Of a DNA stretch of 64,000 nucleotides, positions 6,431 to 15,602 are shown one piece after another. The notes below the pieces were generated by a model. The model worked only from the letters and a program-made list of their open reading frames with translations, searched no databases and was not told where the DNA came from. Source of the stretch: Pseudolabrys taiwanensis (GTDB taxonomy: Bacteria; Pseudomonadota; Alphaproteobacteria; Rhizobiales; Xanthobacteraceae); NCBI RefSeq assembly GCF_003367395.1, contig NZ_CP031417.1, forward strand, positions 4,861,501-4,925,500, given 5' to 3'. The translations under genes and the position numbers were made by a program. Each line of letters opens with the position of its first letter. Position 1 is the first letter of the stretch.

Positions 6431-8128
6431 ATGGCCATCCTCGAATTGCAGTCTGTGTCGAAGAGCTTCGGCGACGATCCGGCGCGCACCCGCGTGCTCA
6501 AGGATGTGACATTGCAGGTGAAGGAGGGCGAGTTCGTCGCCATCGTCGGCTTCTCCGGCTCCGGCAAGACCACGCTGATCAATCTGATGGCGGGGCTGAC
6601 GATGCCGGACACCGGCGCCGTGCTGTTCAAAGGCGCGCCGGTGAAGGCACCGGGTCCGGAGCGCGGGCTGGTTTTTCAGAGCTATTCGCTGATGCCGTGG
6701 CTGAGCGTGCGCGGCAATGTCGCGCTCGCGGTGGATGCGGTGCTCGGCGGCCGGCCCGCGGCCGAACGGCGCGAACGCGTCGAGCGCTATATCGGCATGG
6801 TCGGTCTCGCGCACGCGGCGGAGCGTAAGCCGGCCGAACTGTCCGGCGGCATGCGCCAGCGCGTCTCGGTGGCCCGCGCCCTGGCGATGGGGCCGGAGGT
6901 CCTGCTGCTCGATGAGCCGCTGTCCGCGCTCGATGCGCTCACACGCGCCAAATTGCAGGACGAGATCGAGGCCATCTGGGAGCAGGAGAAGAAGACCGTC
7001 GTTTTGATCACCAATGACGTGGACGAAGCGATCCTGCTCGCCGACCGAATCATCCCGCTCAATCCCGGGCCGGAGGCGAACTTCGGCCCGGAATTTCTGG
7101 TACCGTTCGAACGTCCGCGCGATCGCACGGCGATGAACACGAGTCCGGCCTTCAAGAGGCTGCGGGCAGGCGTCACCGAATATCTGATCGAGGCCGGAAA
7201 GCAGCGGGCGAAGACCGCCAGCGAGGACCTGCGCCAACTGCCGAACGTGTCGCCGCTGCAACTCGATCCGGGCCCGCCGCGGGCGTACAAGAATGCCGGC
7301 GAGACGCCGTTCGAGCAGCGTTACGTCGAGTTCTACGACGTGCATAAGGTCTATCCGACTCCCAACGGTCCGCTGACCGTGGTCGATGGTTTCGACCTGT
7401 TGATGCGCAAGGGCGAGTTCGTCTCGCTTATCGGTCACTCGGGCTGCGGCAAGTCGACCGTGTTGTCGATGGTCGCCGGGCTCAACGATGTGTCGTTGGG
7501 CGGAATCGTGCTCGACAACAAGGAGGTCAGCGCGGCCGGCCCCGACCGGGCCGTGGTGTTCCAGAGTCCGTCGCTGCTGCCGTGGATGACGGCGCGGGAG
7601 AATGTCGCGCTCGGTGTCGACCGCGTCTATCCGCATGCCAGCAAGGCCGAGCGCAACGACATCGTCAGCTATTACCTGTCGCGCGTCGGCCTAGGTGACG
7701 CCATGGACAAGCGTGCCGCCGACCTGTCGAACGGCATGAAGCAGCGCGTCGGCATCGCCCGTGCCTTCGCGCTGTCGCCGAAACTGCTGCTGCTCGACGA
7801 GCCTTTCGGCATGCTCGACTCGCTGACGCGCTGGGAGTTGCAGGACGTGTTGATGGAGGTGTGGTCACGCACACAGGTGACGGCGATTTGCGTGACCCAT
7901 GATGTTGACGAGGCGATCCTGCTGGCCGACCGCGTGGTGATGATGACCAACGGTCCGAATGCGCGCATCGGCAAGATCATGCCGGTCGAAATCCCACGGC
8001 CCCGTACGCGGCGCGGTCTGCTCGAACACGCGCGCTACTACGAATACCGGCAGGAGTTGCTCGGCTTCCTCGAGGAGTACGAGCACGGCGTCGGCGGGCG
8101 CCCCGCCGCCAAACCGGCGGCGGCGTAA
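6431..8128 (+). CDS. Nitrate transport ATPase with two tandem ABC domains
   Basis: The 565-residue protein contains two complete ABC domains, so one chain supplies both ATPase halves. Domain 1 has Walker A GFSGSGKTT (about 40-48), signature LSGGMRQR (about 137) and Walker B LLLDEP (about 158), but its switch segment reads ITNDVDEA, with Asn where the H-loop His should be (about 192). Domain 2 has Walker A GHSGCGKST (about 335), signature LSNGMKQR (about 432), LLLDEP and a normal VTHDVDEA. Because each ATP site combines Walker A of one domain with the signature of the other, one site joins the two degenerate elements and the other is consensus. It pairs with NrtB. The start at 6431 follows the nrtB stop by 11 bp. 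Confidence 0.9.
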   Translation: MAILELQSVSKSFGDDPARTRVLKDVTLQVKEGEFVAIVGFSGSGKTTLINLMAGLTMPDTGAVLFKGAPVKAPGPERGLVFQSYSLMPWLSVRGNVALAVDAVLGGRPAAERRERVERYIGMVGLAHAAERKPAELSGGMRQRVSVARALAMGPEVLLLDEPLSALDALTRAKLQDEIEAIWEQEKKTVVLITNDVDEAILLADRIIPLNPGPEANFGPEFLVPFERPRDRTAMNTSPAFKRLRAGVTEYLIEAGKQRAKTASEDLRQLPNVSPLQLDPGPPRAYKNAGETPFEQRYVEFYDVHKVYPTPNGPLTVVDGFDLLMRKGEFVSLIGHSGCGKSTVLSMVAGLNDVSLGGIVLDNKEVSAAGPDRAVVFQSPSLLPWMTARENVALGVDRVYPHASKAERNDIVSYYLSRVGLGDAMDKRAADLSNGMKQRVGIARAFALSPKLLLLDEPFGMLDSLTRWELQDVLMEVWSRTQVTAICVTHDVDEAILLADRVVMMTNGPNARIGKIMPVEIPRPRTRRGLLEHARYYEYRQELLGFLEEYEHGVGGRPAAKPAAA

Positions 8129-8140
8129 GGAGAGAAGGCA

Positions 8141-9355
8141 ATGAGCGAACCGCTCGTCATCGTCGGCAACGGAATGGCGGCTATGCGGCTGGTCGAGGAG
8201 CTCGCTCAGCGCGCGCTCGGCCGCTACGCCATCGCTGTTGTCGGTGACGAGCCTCGCCTGGCCTATAACCGCGTGCTGTTGTCGTCGGTGCTGGCGCGTG
8301 AGGTGTCGCACGACGATATCGAACTGAAGGCGGCCGACTGGTGGCGCGATCGCGGTGTGACGCTTCTTTATGGGCGCCGCGCCGTGTCGATCGATCCGGC
8401 AATCCGGCGCGTGCGGCTCGCCGATGGCGCGACGTTGCCGTTCTCCAAGCTGGTGCTGGCCACCGGTTCGAGCGCCATCCGCCTGGGCGTTCCCGGTATG
8501 GATCTAGCGGGCGTGATGACCTTCCGCGATCTCGGCGATGTCGCCTCGATCGAATCGAGCGCAAAGCCAGGCAGCAAGGCGGTGGTGATTGGCGGGGGTC
8601 TGCTTGGATTGGAGGCAGCCTACGGCCTCGCCAAGGCCGGCGCTCAAGTTTCGGTGCTGCATCTGATGGACCGCCTGATGGAGCGCCAGCTCGATCAGCG
8701 CGCCGCGACGATGCTCAAGAGCGCGATCGAAGCACGTGGCATCGCCGTCCATCTGCAGGCTGAAACCGCAGCCATCCGTGGGCGGAAAAAAGCGGAAGCG
8801 GTGGTGCTGGCCGATGGCCGCACGCTCGAGGCCGATCTGGTCGTCGTTGCCGCGGGCATCCGGCCGAACATCGATCTGGCGACGACCGCCGATCTCGATA
8901 TTCGCCGCGGTATTGTCGTCGATGACACCCTGCGCGCAAGCAAGCCGGACATCTACGCCATCGGCGAATGCGCCGAACATCGTGGCATCTGCTACGGCCT
9001 GGTCGAGCCGGCTTACGAGCAGGCGCGGGCCCTGGCGGTGCATCTCTGCGGCGGCGCCGTCTCTTATCCAGGCAGTGTGATCGCGACCAATCTGAAGGTG
9101 TCCGGCGTCAGCGTGTTCTCGGCGGGCGATTTCCTCGGCGCGGCCGGTACGGAGCAGATCGTGTTCTCCGACGCGGGCCTCGGCACCTACAAGAAGCTGG
9201 TGATCAAGGACGGGCGTCTGGTCGGCGCCGTGCTCTACGGCGATACGATCGACGGCCTTTGGTATCTCGAGTTGATCCGCACTGGCGCCTCCATCGAACC
9301 CATCCGTGACGACATCATGTTCGGCCGTGCCCTCGCCGAACGGAAGGCGGCGTGA
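8141..9355 (+). CDS. NirB N-terminal-like FAD/NAD(P)-dependent oxidoreductase
   Basis: The 404-residue protein is a two-dinucleotide-domain flavoprotein: FAD motif VIVGNGMAAMRLVEEL at the N-terminus, LVLATGSSAIRLGVPG, NAD(P) motif VVIGGGLLGLEAAYGLAKAG near 145-165, and the second FAD motif DIYAIGECAEHRG near 270. The characteristic GNGMA start and the region after the GECAEH motif match the N-terminal half of assimilatory nitrite reductase NirB and the NasB-type electron-transfer subunit. It should pass electrons from NAD(P)H to NasA or NirA in the cytoplasm. It follows the ATPase by 12 bp and precedes nirA by 7 bp, clearly in the operon. Which reductase it serves is not shown by sequence. 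Confidence 0.87.
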   Translation: MSEPLVIVGNGMAAMRLVEELAQRALGRYAIAVVGDEPRLAYNRVLLSSVLAREVSHDDIELKAADWWRDRGVTLLYGRRAVSIDPAIRRVRLADGATLPFSKLVLATGSSAIRLGVPGMDLAGVMTFRDLGDVASIESSAKPGSKAVVIGGGLLGLEAAYGLAKAGAQVSVLHLMDRLMERQLDQRAATMLKSAIEARGIAVHLQAETAAIRGRKKAEAVVLADGRTLEADLVVVAAGIRPNIDLATTADLDIRRGIVVDDTLRASKPDIYAIGECAEHRGICYGLVEPAYEQARALAVHLCGGAVSYPGSVIATNLKVSGVSVFSAGDFLGAAGTEQIVFSDAGLGTYKKLVIKDGRLVGAVLYGDTIDGLWYLELIRTGASIEPIRDDIMFGRALAERKAA

Positions 9356-9362
9356 GACGATT

Positions 9363-11120
9363 ATGTCCAGCGACTTTACCCCCGATCAAAAACGTTATCT
9401 CGAAGGCTTTGCCTCGGGGTTGGCGGCTGCGCGCTCCGCGCGTGGCAAGGCGGGCGGCGCGGCGGCGGGTGAGCCGACCGGGCCCGACGCGGTTCACTTC
9501 AAGGCGCAGGACCGCACGGTCGCCGAAGGCGGCAAGCTCGTCGATCAGGAGAAGTTCAAGCGCGAGCAGCATCCGTTCGACGCCTATGAGCGGCTGAAGG
9601 ACCAGGCGAAGAAGAACGAGCCGCCGAAGCCGCCGGACAATTTCCGTTGGCGCTATTATGGCCTGTTCTACGTCGCGCCGGCGCAGAGTTCCTATATGTG
9701 CCGGCTGCGCATTCCCAACGGCATTCTGACGCATTGGCAGTTCGCCGGGCTTGCCGATCTCACCGAGAAATATGCCGGGCCCTATAGCCACGTCACGACG
9801 CGCGCGAACCTGCAGATCCGCGAGATCGAACCGAAGGACGCGGTCGCCGTCGTGGAAGGGATTCAGGAGTTGGGGCTCTGTTCGCGCGGCTCCGGCGCCG
9901 ACAACATCCGTAATGTCACCGGCACACCGACGGCGGGAATCGATCCGCAGGAGTTGATCGACACGCGGCCCTACGCCCGCGAATGGCACTTCCATATCCT
10001 CAACGAACGGGCGCTCTATGGCCTGCCGCGCAAGTTCAATGTCGGTTTCGACGGCGCCGGCCGCATTCCGGTCTTGGAAGACACCAATGACATCGGCTTT
10101 CAGGCCGTGGTGGTGAAGGACGGTTTCGGCGTCGAGCCGGGTGTTTACTTCCGCCTCACGCTCGGGGGCATCACCGGCCACAAGGACTTCGCCAAGGACA
10201 CCGGCGTTGTAGTCAGGCCGGAGGAAGCGACACAGGTCGCCGACGCGATCGTCCGCGTCTATATCGAGCACGGCAACCGCACCGACCGCAACAAGGCGCG
10301 GCTCAAATATGTGCTCGATGCCTGGGGTCTGCCGAAATACATCGCCCATGTCGAGGAGAAGCTCGGGCGTGCGCTCCTCAAATTGCCGGCCGAAGCGATC
10401 GAGCACCGGCCTGATTTCGATCGGACGTCGCATATCGGCGTCCACAAACAGAAGCAGGAAGGGCTGAACTGGATCGGCGTGCTGCTGCCGGTCGGCAAGC
10501 TCACGACGGCGCACATGCGCGGGATCGCCAAAGTCGCACAGGCGTTCGGCGACGGCGATATCCGCCTGACGGTGTGGCAGAACCTGCTGATTTCCGGCGT
10601 GCCGGATACGCGCGTTGCCGAGGCGGAGGCGGCGATTGTTGCGCTCGGTCTCGCCACGCAGGCGACGCCGATCCGCGCCGGCCTCATCTCCTGCACCGGT
10701 GCCACTGGCTGCCGCTTCGCCGCCGCGCATACGAAAGAGCAGGCGGAAGAGATCGCCGCCTGGTGCGAGACGCGCGTGACCATCGACACGCCCGTCAACA
10801 TCCATCTCACCGGCTGCCATCACTCCTGCGCGCAGCACTATATCGGCGACATCGGTCTCATCGCCTGCAAGGTTGAACAAGGCGAGGAGCAGGTCGAAGG
10901 CTACCACGTCCTTGTCGGTGGCGGCTTCGGCCCGGATGCTGCGATCGCTCGCGAGCTTTACCGCGACGTGAAGGCGAGCGACGCGCCGCGTACAGTGGAG
11001 CGCATGCTTAAAGGCTATCTCGCGCACCGAGCGACACCGGACGAAACGTTTCTCGCGTTCTCGCGCCGTCACGAGATCGACGCGCTGAAGGGCCTGTTCG
11101 ATGCGGAGGGCGGAGAATGA
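9363..11120 (+). CDS. nirA: Siroheme / [4Fe-4S] assimilatory nitrite reductase
   Basis: The 585-residue protein belongs to the nitrite/sulfite reductase family that reduces nitrite to ammonium with six electrons. The cluster/siroheme cysteines are visible as CTGATGC (about 443 and 449) and GCHHSC (about 483 and 487). The sirohaem-binding arginine-rich segments VTTRANLQIREIE and VWQNLLISGVPD mark the two repeated ferredoxin-like halves. The N-terminus has the segment FTPDQKRYLEGFASG, which is echoed in the next protein. I use the ATG at 9363; an upstream in-frame ATG lies inside the preceding gene. The stop overlaps the next start by 4 bp, implying stoichiometric expression of the two proteins. 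Confidence 0.93.
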   Translation: MSSDFTPDQKRYLEGFASGLAAARSARGKAGGAAAGEPTGPDAVHFKAQDRTVAEGGKLVDQEKFKREQHPFDAYERLKDQAKKNEPPKPPDNFRWRYYGLFYVAPAQSSYMCRLRIPNGILTHWQFAGLADLTEKYAGPYSHVTTRANLQIREIEPKDAVAVVEGIQELGLCSRGSGADNIRNVTGTPTAGIDPQELIDTRPYAREWHFHILNERALYGLPRKFNVGFDGAGRIPVLEDTNDIGFQAVVVKDGFGVEPGVYFRLTLGGITGHKDFAKDTGVVVRPEEATQVADAIVRVYIEHGNRTDRNKARLKYVLDAWGLPKYIAHVEEKLGRALLKLPAEAIEHRPDFDRTSHIGVHKQKQEGLNWIGVLLPVGKLTTAHMRGIAKVAQAFGDGDIRLTVWQNLLISGVPDTRVAEAEAAIVALGLATQATPIRAGLISCTGATGCRFAAAHTKEQAEEIAAWCETRVTIDTPVNIHLTGCHHSCAQHYIGDIGLIACKVEQGEEQVEGYHVLVGGGFGPDAAIARELYRDVKASDAPRTVERMLKGYLAHRATPDETFLAFSRRHEIDALKGLFDAEGGE

Positions 11121-12748
11121 CAACGAACGTGCCGACGCCGCTGCCATCGCTGATCCCCGAGACCGCGCCGTTCACCGAGGAGCAGCGTGCCTGGCTCAAC
11201 GGCTTCTTCGCCGGTTTCGTTTCGCTCGACAGTTTCGGTGTCACGCCGCTCTCGGGCGATCAGGCGGCGGCGCTGATCGGCGGTCCGGCCAAGAGCGACG
11301 AGGACGACGATGGCGGCGCGCCGTGGCACGATCAGACGTTGCCGATCGCCGAGCGCATGAAGCTCGCCGAAGGCAAGCCGGTGCGCTGGAAGCTGATGGC
11401 GGCGATGGCGCAGCAGGACTGTGGCCAGTGCGGCTATGACTGCAAGAATTATTCGGGCGCCATCGCCTCGGGCAAAGAAGAGCGGCTGAATCTGTGCGTG
11501 CCGGGCGGCAAGGACACCGCGCGCATGGTCAAGGCGCTGGCGGAAGAGCTGAAGGCCGCGCCTGCGCCTGCGGCGAAGCCGGCGGCTGCCCCGGCTGCGG
11601 CCGAAGCAGCGCCGGCACCCATAGCGCAGGGCGAGGCGGGCCGATCGCGGGACAATCCGGCCGTTGCGACCTTGCTGTCGCGCCGGCTGCTCAACAAGCC
11701 GGGCTCGGAGAAAGAGACCTGGCACATTGAATTCGACCTCAGCGACAGCGGGCTCGATTACACCGTCGGCGATTCCTTTGGCCTGTTTCCGACGAACGAT
11801 CCGGCATTGGTCGAAGCCGTGATCAAGGCGCTCGGCGCGCCGCCGGATTTCCCCATCGGTGGGCGGCCGCTCCGCGACGTGCTGATCGACGGCGTCTCGC
11901 TGTCGCCGGCGCCGGACATGCTGTTCCAACTCTTCTCCTACATCACCGGCGGCGAACGGCGGCAGAAGGCCCGGGCGTTGTCGGTCGGCGAGGACCCGGA
12001 TGGTGACGCAGCAACGCTCGACGTGCTCGCCGCGCTGGAGAAATTCCCGGGTGTGCGCCCCGATCCGGAAGCTTTCATCGAGGCGCTCGAGCCGTTGCAG
12101 CCGCGGCTTTACTCGATCTCATCGTCGCACAAGGCCATCCCCGGCCGCGTCAGCCTGACCGTCGACACCGTGCGCTACACCATTGCCAAGCGTCGCAGGC
12201 TCGGCGTCTGTTCGACGTTCCTTGCCGACCGCCTCGCGCCCGGCGCCAAGGTGCGGGTCTACGTGCAGAAGGCGCACGGCTTCGCCCTGCCGATCGATCC
12301 GACAAAGCCGATCATCATGGTCGGCCCCGGCACCGGCGTCGCGCCGTTTCGTGCCTTCCTGCAGGACCGCGGCGCAATGAAGGCGCCCGGGCGCAACTGG
12401 CTGTTCTTCGGCCATCAACGCAGCGCTTGCGATTTCTTCTATGAAGACGAGTTCAAGGACATGAAGGCGTCTGGCGTGCTCACGCGCCTGTCGCTCGCCT
12501 GGTCGCGCGATGGCGACGAGAAGATCTACGTGCAGGACCGCATGCGCCAGGTCGGCCGCGATTTGTGGAGCTGGATCGCGGAGGGCGCGCACATCTATGT
12601 CTGCGGCGACGCCAAGCGCATGGCCAAGGATGTCGAAACGGCGCTGGTCGACGTCGTCTCCCAGCACGGCGCGCGCACGCCGGAAGAGGCGGCGATGTTC
12701 GTGCACGACCTGAAGAAGAAGGGCCGCTATCAGCAGGACGTGTATTGA
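11117..12748 (+). CDS. CysJ-like reductase with N-terminal Cys cluster motif and no FMN domain
   Basis: The C-terminal about 370 residues form a CysJ/cytochrome P450 reductase-type FAD/NADPH module: RLYSISSS (about 329, FAD), GVCSTFLAD, GPGTGVAPFRAF (about 402), LFFGHQRSACDFFYEDE and a final YVCGDAKRMAKDVE. The usual flavodoxin domain is absent. Instead there is a region with CGQCGYDC (Cys about 102, 105, 109) and LNLC (about 127), which looks like a [4Fe-4S] site, followed by an Ala/Pro linker (about 149-170). The N-terminus FTEEQRAWLNGFFAG resembles that of NirA. It is often labelled sulfite reductase alpha subunit, but its overlap with nirA argues that it feeds NADPH electrons to nitrite reductase. 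Confidence 0.85.
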   Translation: MTTNVPTPLPSLIPETAPFTEEQRAWLNGFFAGFVSLDSFGVTPLSGDQAAALIGGPAKSDEDDDGGAPWHDQTLPIAERMKLAEGKPVRWKLMAAMAQQDCGQCGYDCKNYSGAIASGKEERLNLCVPGGKDTARMVKALAEELKAAPAPAAKPAAAPAAAEAAPAPIAQGEAGRSRDNPAVATLLSRRLLNKPGSEKETWHIEFDLSDSGLDYTVGDSFGLFPTNDPALVEAVIKALGAPPDFPIGGRPLRDVLIDGVSLSPAPDMLFQLFSYITGGERRQKARALSVGEDPDGDAATLDVLAALEKFPGVRPDPEAFIEALEPLQPRLYSISSSHKAIPGRVSLTVDTVRYTIAKRRRLGVCSTFLADRLAPGAKVRVYVQKAHGFALPIDPTKPIIMVGPGTGVAPFRAFLQDRGAMKAPGRNWLFFGHQRSACDFFYEDEFKDMKASGVLTRLSLAWSRDGDEKIYVQDRMRQVGRDLWSWIAEGAHIYVCGDAKRMAKDVETALVDVVSQHGARTPEEAAMFVHDLKKKGRYQQDVY

Positions 12749-12770
12749 TATGAGCGACCGCGCTCTGTTC

Positions 12771-12876
12771 CGTCATCCTGAGGTGCGAGGTGGCGTAGCC
12801 GCCGAGCCTCGAAGGATGACGGCCCCGCCACCCTTCGAGGCTTACGGCCTTCGGCCGCTCGCACCTCAGGGTGACG
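12771..12876. repeat. 106-bp palindromic interspersed repeat inside the nas operon
   Basis: The ends CGTCATCCTGAGGTGCGAG and CTCGCACCTCAGGGTGACG are inverted copies with one mismatch in 19. A second inner pair (GCCTCGAAGG against CCTTCGAGGC) lets it fold into a branched cruciform. Related elements lie at 41420-41514 and, decayed, near 38858-38935. It sits between the reductase and nasA genes and could affect mRNA stability. Confidence 0.8.
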
Positions 12877-12910
12877 TGGGACAAGCACGGGGAGAGGGCA
12901 GAGGCGTCCG

Positions 12911-15598
12911 ATGAACGCTCCCTCCCAGCATCCACCGGCGGTGCGCACGACCTGTCCTTACTGCGGCGTCGGCTGTGGCGTGCTGGCCAAGCCCGACGGA
13001 TTGGGCGGCGCGGTGATCGCCGGCGATCCGGCGCATCCGGCGAATTTCGGCCGCCTGTGCTCGAAGGGATCGGCGCTCGGTGAAACGCTGGGGCTGGAGA
13101 GCCGCCTGCTGCATCCCATGCGGCGCGGGGCGGACGGCGCGCTTGCGCGGGCGTCGTGGGACGCTGCTCTCGATCAGGTGGCGGCCGGCTTTGCGCGCAC
13201 CATCGACAAGCATGGGCCGAACGCTGTCGCCTTCTATCTTTCCGGCCAGTTGCTGACCGAGGACTATTACGTCGCCAACAAGCTGATGAAGGGCTTCCTC
13301 GGCTCGGCCAATGTCGACACCAATTCACGGCTGTGCATGGCGTCTTCCGTTGCCGGCCACCGCCGCGCCTTCGGCAGCGACACCGTGCCGGGCATTTATT
13401 CGGACTTGGACGAAGCCGACCTGATTGTCCTCGTCGGCTCCAACGCCGCCTGGTGCCACCCCATTCTGTATCAGCGCATGATGGCCAATCGGCGCATGCG
13501 CGGCGCCAAGGTCGTCGTCATCGACCCGCGTCGCACGGCGACAGCAGAAGACGTCGACCTGTTTCTGCCCATCGCGCCGGGCATGGATACCGCGTTGTTC
13601 TCCGGCCTGCTCGTGCACCTGTCGGACGTGTTGGCGCTCGACTACGAGTACATCGATGCGCATGTCTCGGGTTTTCCGGATGCGCTGGCGCGCGCGCGCG
13701 AAATCGCACCGGACCTCGCGACGACAGCGCGGCTGGCGGGGCTTGCGCAGGATGACGTCGCCGCGTTCTTCGCGCTGTTCCGCGAAACGGCGAAGACCGT
13801 GACCTGCTATTCGCAAGGCGTGAACCAGTCGGCGCAGGGCACCGACAAGGTCAATGCCATCGTCAATTGCCATCTTGCGACCGGTCGCATCGGCAAGAAC
13901 GGCGCAAGCCCGTTCTCGCTGACCGGCCAGCCCAATGCGATGGGCGGGCGCGAGGTTGGCGGCCTCGCCAATCAGCTCGCGGCGCATATGGGCTTTTCGC
14001 CCCAGGAAGTCGACCGCGTCGGCCGCTTCTGGAACGGACCGGCCATGGCCAAGCGCGAGGGCCTCAAGGCGGTGCAGATGTTCGACGCGATCGCGCGCGG
14101 CGAGATCAAGGCGTTGTGGGTGATGGCGACCAACCCGGCCGCGTCGCTGCCGCGGGCGGGTGCTGTGCGTGAGGCCTTGCGCAAGCTCGATCTGTTCGTC
14201 GTGTCGGAAAACGTTTTGTCGAACGATACCGTGAGCGCCGGCGCGCATTTCGTGCTGCCAGCGGCGGCTTGGGGCGAGAAGGACGGCACCGTCACCAACT
14301 CCGAGCGCCGCATCTCGCGGCAGCGCCCGTTCCTGCCGCTGCCCGGCGAGGCGAAACCCGATTGGTGGATCGTGTCACAGGTCGGCCAGCGCCTCGGCTT
14401 CGCCGACGCTTTCGCCTATCGCTCGTCGGCCGACGTCTTCCGCGAGCACGCAAAGCTGTCGATGTTCGAGAACGGCGGTACGCGAGACTTCGACATCGGT
14501 GCGCTGGCGCTGTTGTCCGACGAGGCGTTCGACGCACTCGACCCGGTGCTATGGCCGGCGCCCGCGACGCGGGCCGGCACGGAGCGCTTCTTTGCGCAAG
14601 GCGGCTTCTTTACGTCGGACCGCAAGGCGAAGATGATCGCGCCGGAAATGCCGAGACCGCAGGCGGAAACGTCGGATGCCTTGCCGTTCCGCCTCAATAC
14701 CGGGCGCGTCCGCGATCAGTGGCATACCATGACGCGCAGCGGGCTCAGCCCGCGCCTCGCCAAGCATCTGCCGGAGCCTTTTGTTGAGGTGCATCCCGAC
14801 GATGCGATCGCCGCCGGCCTGTCGCACGACGGCTTTGCGCGGTTGCATTCGCGTTACGGCGCCTGCGTGCTCAAGGTGCGGGTCTCCGAGGGACAGCAGC
14901 GCGGTTCGCTGTTCGCGCCGATCCACTGGAGCGACGAGACAGCCGCGATGGCGCGTGTCGGCGAATTGGTAATGCCGGCGACCGATCCTTTTTCCGGTCA
15001 GCCGGAAGCCAAAGCGACGCCGGTAGCGATCGCGCCGGTCGACTACAAGTATCGCGGTTTCGTGCTGACGCGCTCCCCTCTGGCCTTGCCGTCTCACACG
15101 TGGTGGTCGCGCGTGACAGTGGGACGTGGCGTCGGTTATCTCCTCGCGAGCGAGGCTGCCTCCGATATGTGGCGCGACGTTGCGCACGCGGCCTTCGGCC
15201 ATGCGGAGATCGCCGAGTACTGCGATCCGCCCCGCGATCTCTATCGCATGGCGGCCTTTGTCGATGGACGGCTCGAGGGCTGCGTGTTCATCGGTCCGGC
15301 CACAGCGACCCTGCAGTGGGACGCGGTCAAAGCCTTGTTCGAGAGCGAGCAGCTTGCGGAAGCACAGCGCCGCGCCGTGCTGTCGGGCAAGGCCGCCGAC
15401 GGCCTCGCCGATCCGGGCCCCGTGGTGTGCGCCTGCTTCGGCGTCGGCCTCAATGTCATCCGCGACGCGATTGTCAACGGCGGTGCGACCAGTGTGGAGG
15501 CGATCGGCGCGGCGCTGCGTGCCGGCACCAATTGCGGCTCCTGCCTGCCGGAGCTCAAGCGCATCGTGCAGCGCGAGCGCGCGCCGCAGGCGGTCTAG
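12911..15598 (+). CDS. nasA: Assimilatory nitrate reductase, Mo-bisMGD catalytic subunit
   Basis: The 895-residue protein reduces nitrate to nitrite in the cytoplasm. An N-terminal [4Fe-4S] motif is present: TTCPYCGVGC (Cys 15, 18, 22) and GRLCSKGS (about 51). The molybdopterin oxidoreductase core follows, with SRLCMASSVAGH, VLVGSNAAWCHPI, NAMGGREVGGLANQLAAHMGF, and the dinucleotide-binding domain LNTGRVRDQWHTMTRSG. The C-terminus carries a BFD-like [2Fe-2S] domain with VCACFGVG (about 838) and TNCGSC (about 873-876), a likely electron entry site from the NirB-like flavoprotein or ferredoxin. No signal peptide. It is the last gene of the cluster, separated from the reductase by a palindromic repeat, and is convergent with the next gene 4 bp away. 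Confidence 0.95.
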   Translation: MNAPSQHPPAVRTTCPYCGVGCGVLAKPDGLGGAVIAGDPAHPANFGRLCSKGSALGETLGLESRLLHPMRRGADGALARASWDAALDQVAAGFARTIDKHGPNAVAFYLSGQLLTEDYYVANKLMKGFLGSANVDTNSRLCMASSVAGHRRAFGSDTVPGIYSDLDEADLIVLVGSNAAWCHPILYQRMMANRRMRGAKVVVIDPRRTATAEDVDLFLPIAPGMDTALFSGLLVHLSDVLALDYEYIDAHVSGFPDALARAREIAPDLATTARLAGLAQDDVAAFFALFRETAKTVTCYSQGVNQSAQGTDKVNAIVNCHLATGRIGKNGASPFSLTGQPNAMGGREVGGLANQLAAHMGFSPQEVDRVGRFWNGPAMAKREGLKAVQMFDAIARGEIKALWVMATNPAASLPRAGAVREALRKLDLFVVSENVLSNDTVSAGAHFVLPAAAWGEKDGTVTNSERRISRQRPFLPLPGEAKPDWWIVSQVGQRLGFADAFAYRSSADVFREHAKLSMFENGGTRDFDIGALALLSDEAFDALDPVLWPAPATRAGTERFFAQGGFFTSDRKAKMIAPEMPRPQAETSDALPFRLNTGRVRDQWHTMTRSGLSPRLAKHLPEPFVEVHPDDAIAAGLSHDGFARLHSRYGACVLKVRVSEGQQRGSLFAPIHWSDETAAMARVGELVMPATDPFSGQPEAKATPVAIAPVDYKYRGFVLTRSPLALPSHTWWSRVTVGRGVGYLLASEAASDMWRDVAHAAFGHAEIAEYCDPPRDLYRMAAFVDGRLEGCVFIGPATATLQWDAVKALFESEQLAEAQRRAVLSGKAADGLADPGPVVCACFGVGLNVIRDAIVNGGATSVEAIGAALRAGTNCGSCLPELKRIVQRERAPQAV

Positions 15599-15602
15599 CT
15601 TC

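Noticed and set aside
9315..11147. 610-codon minus-strand open frame across nirA
   Set aside because: Antisense of a strongly conserved nitrite reductase; composition is typical of shadow frames.
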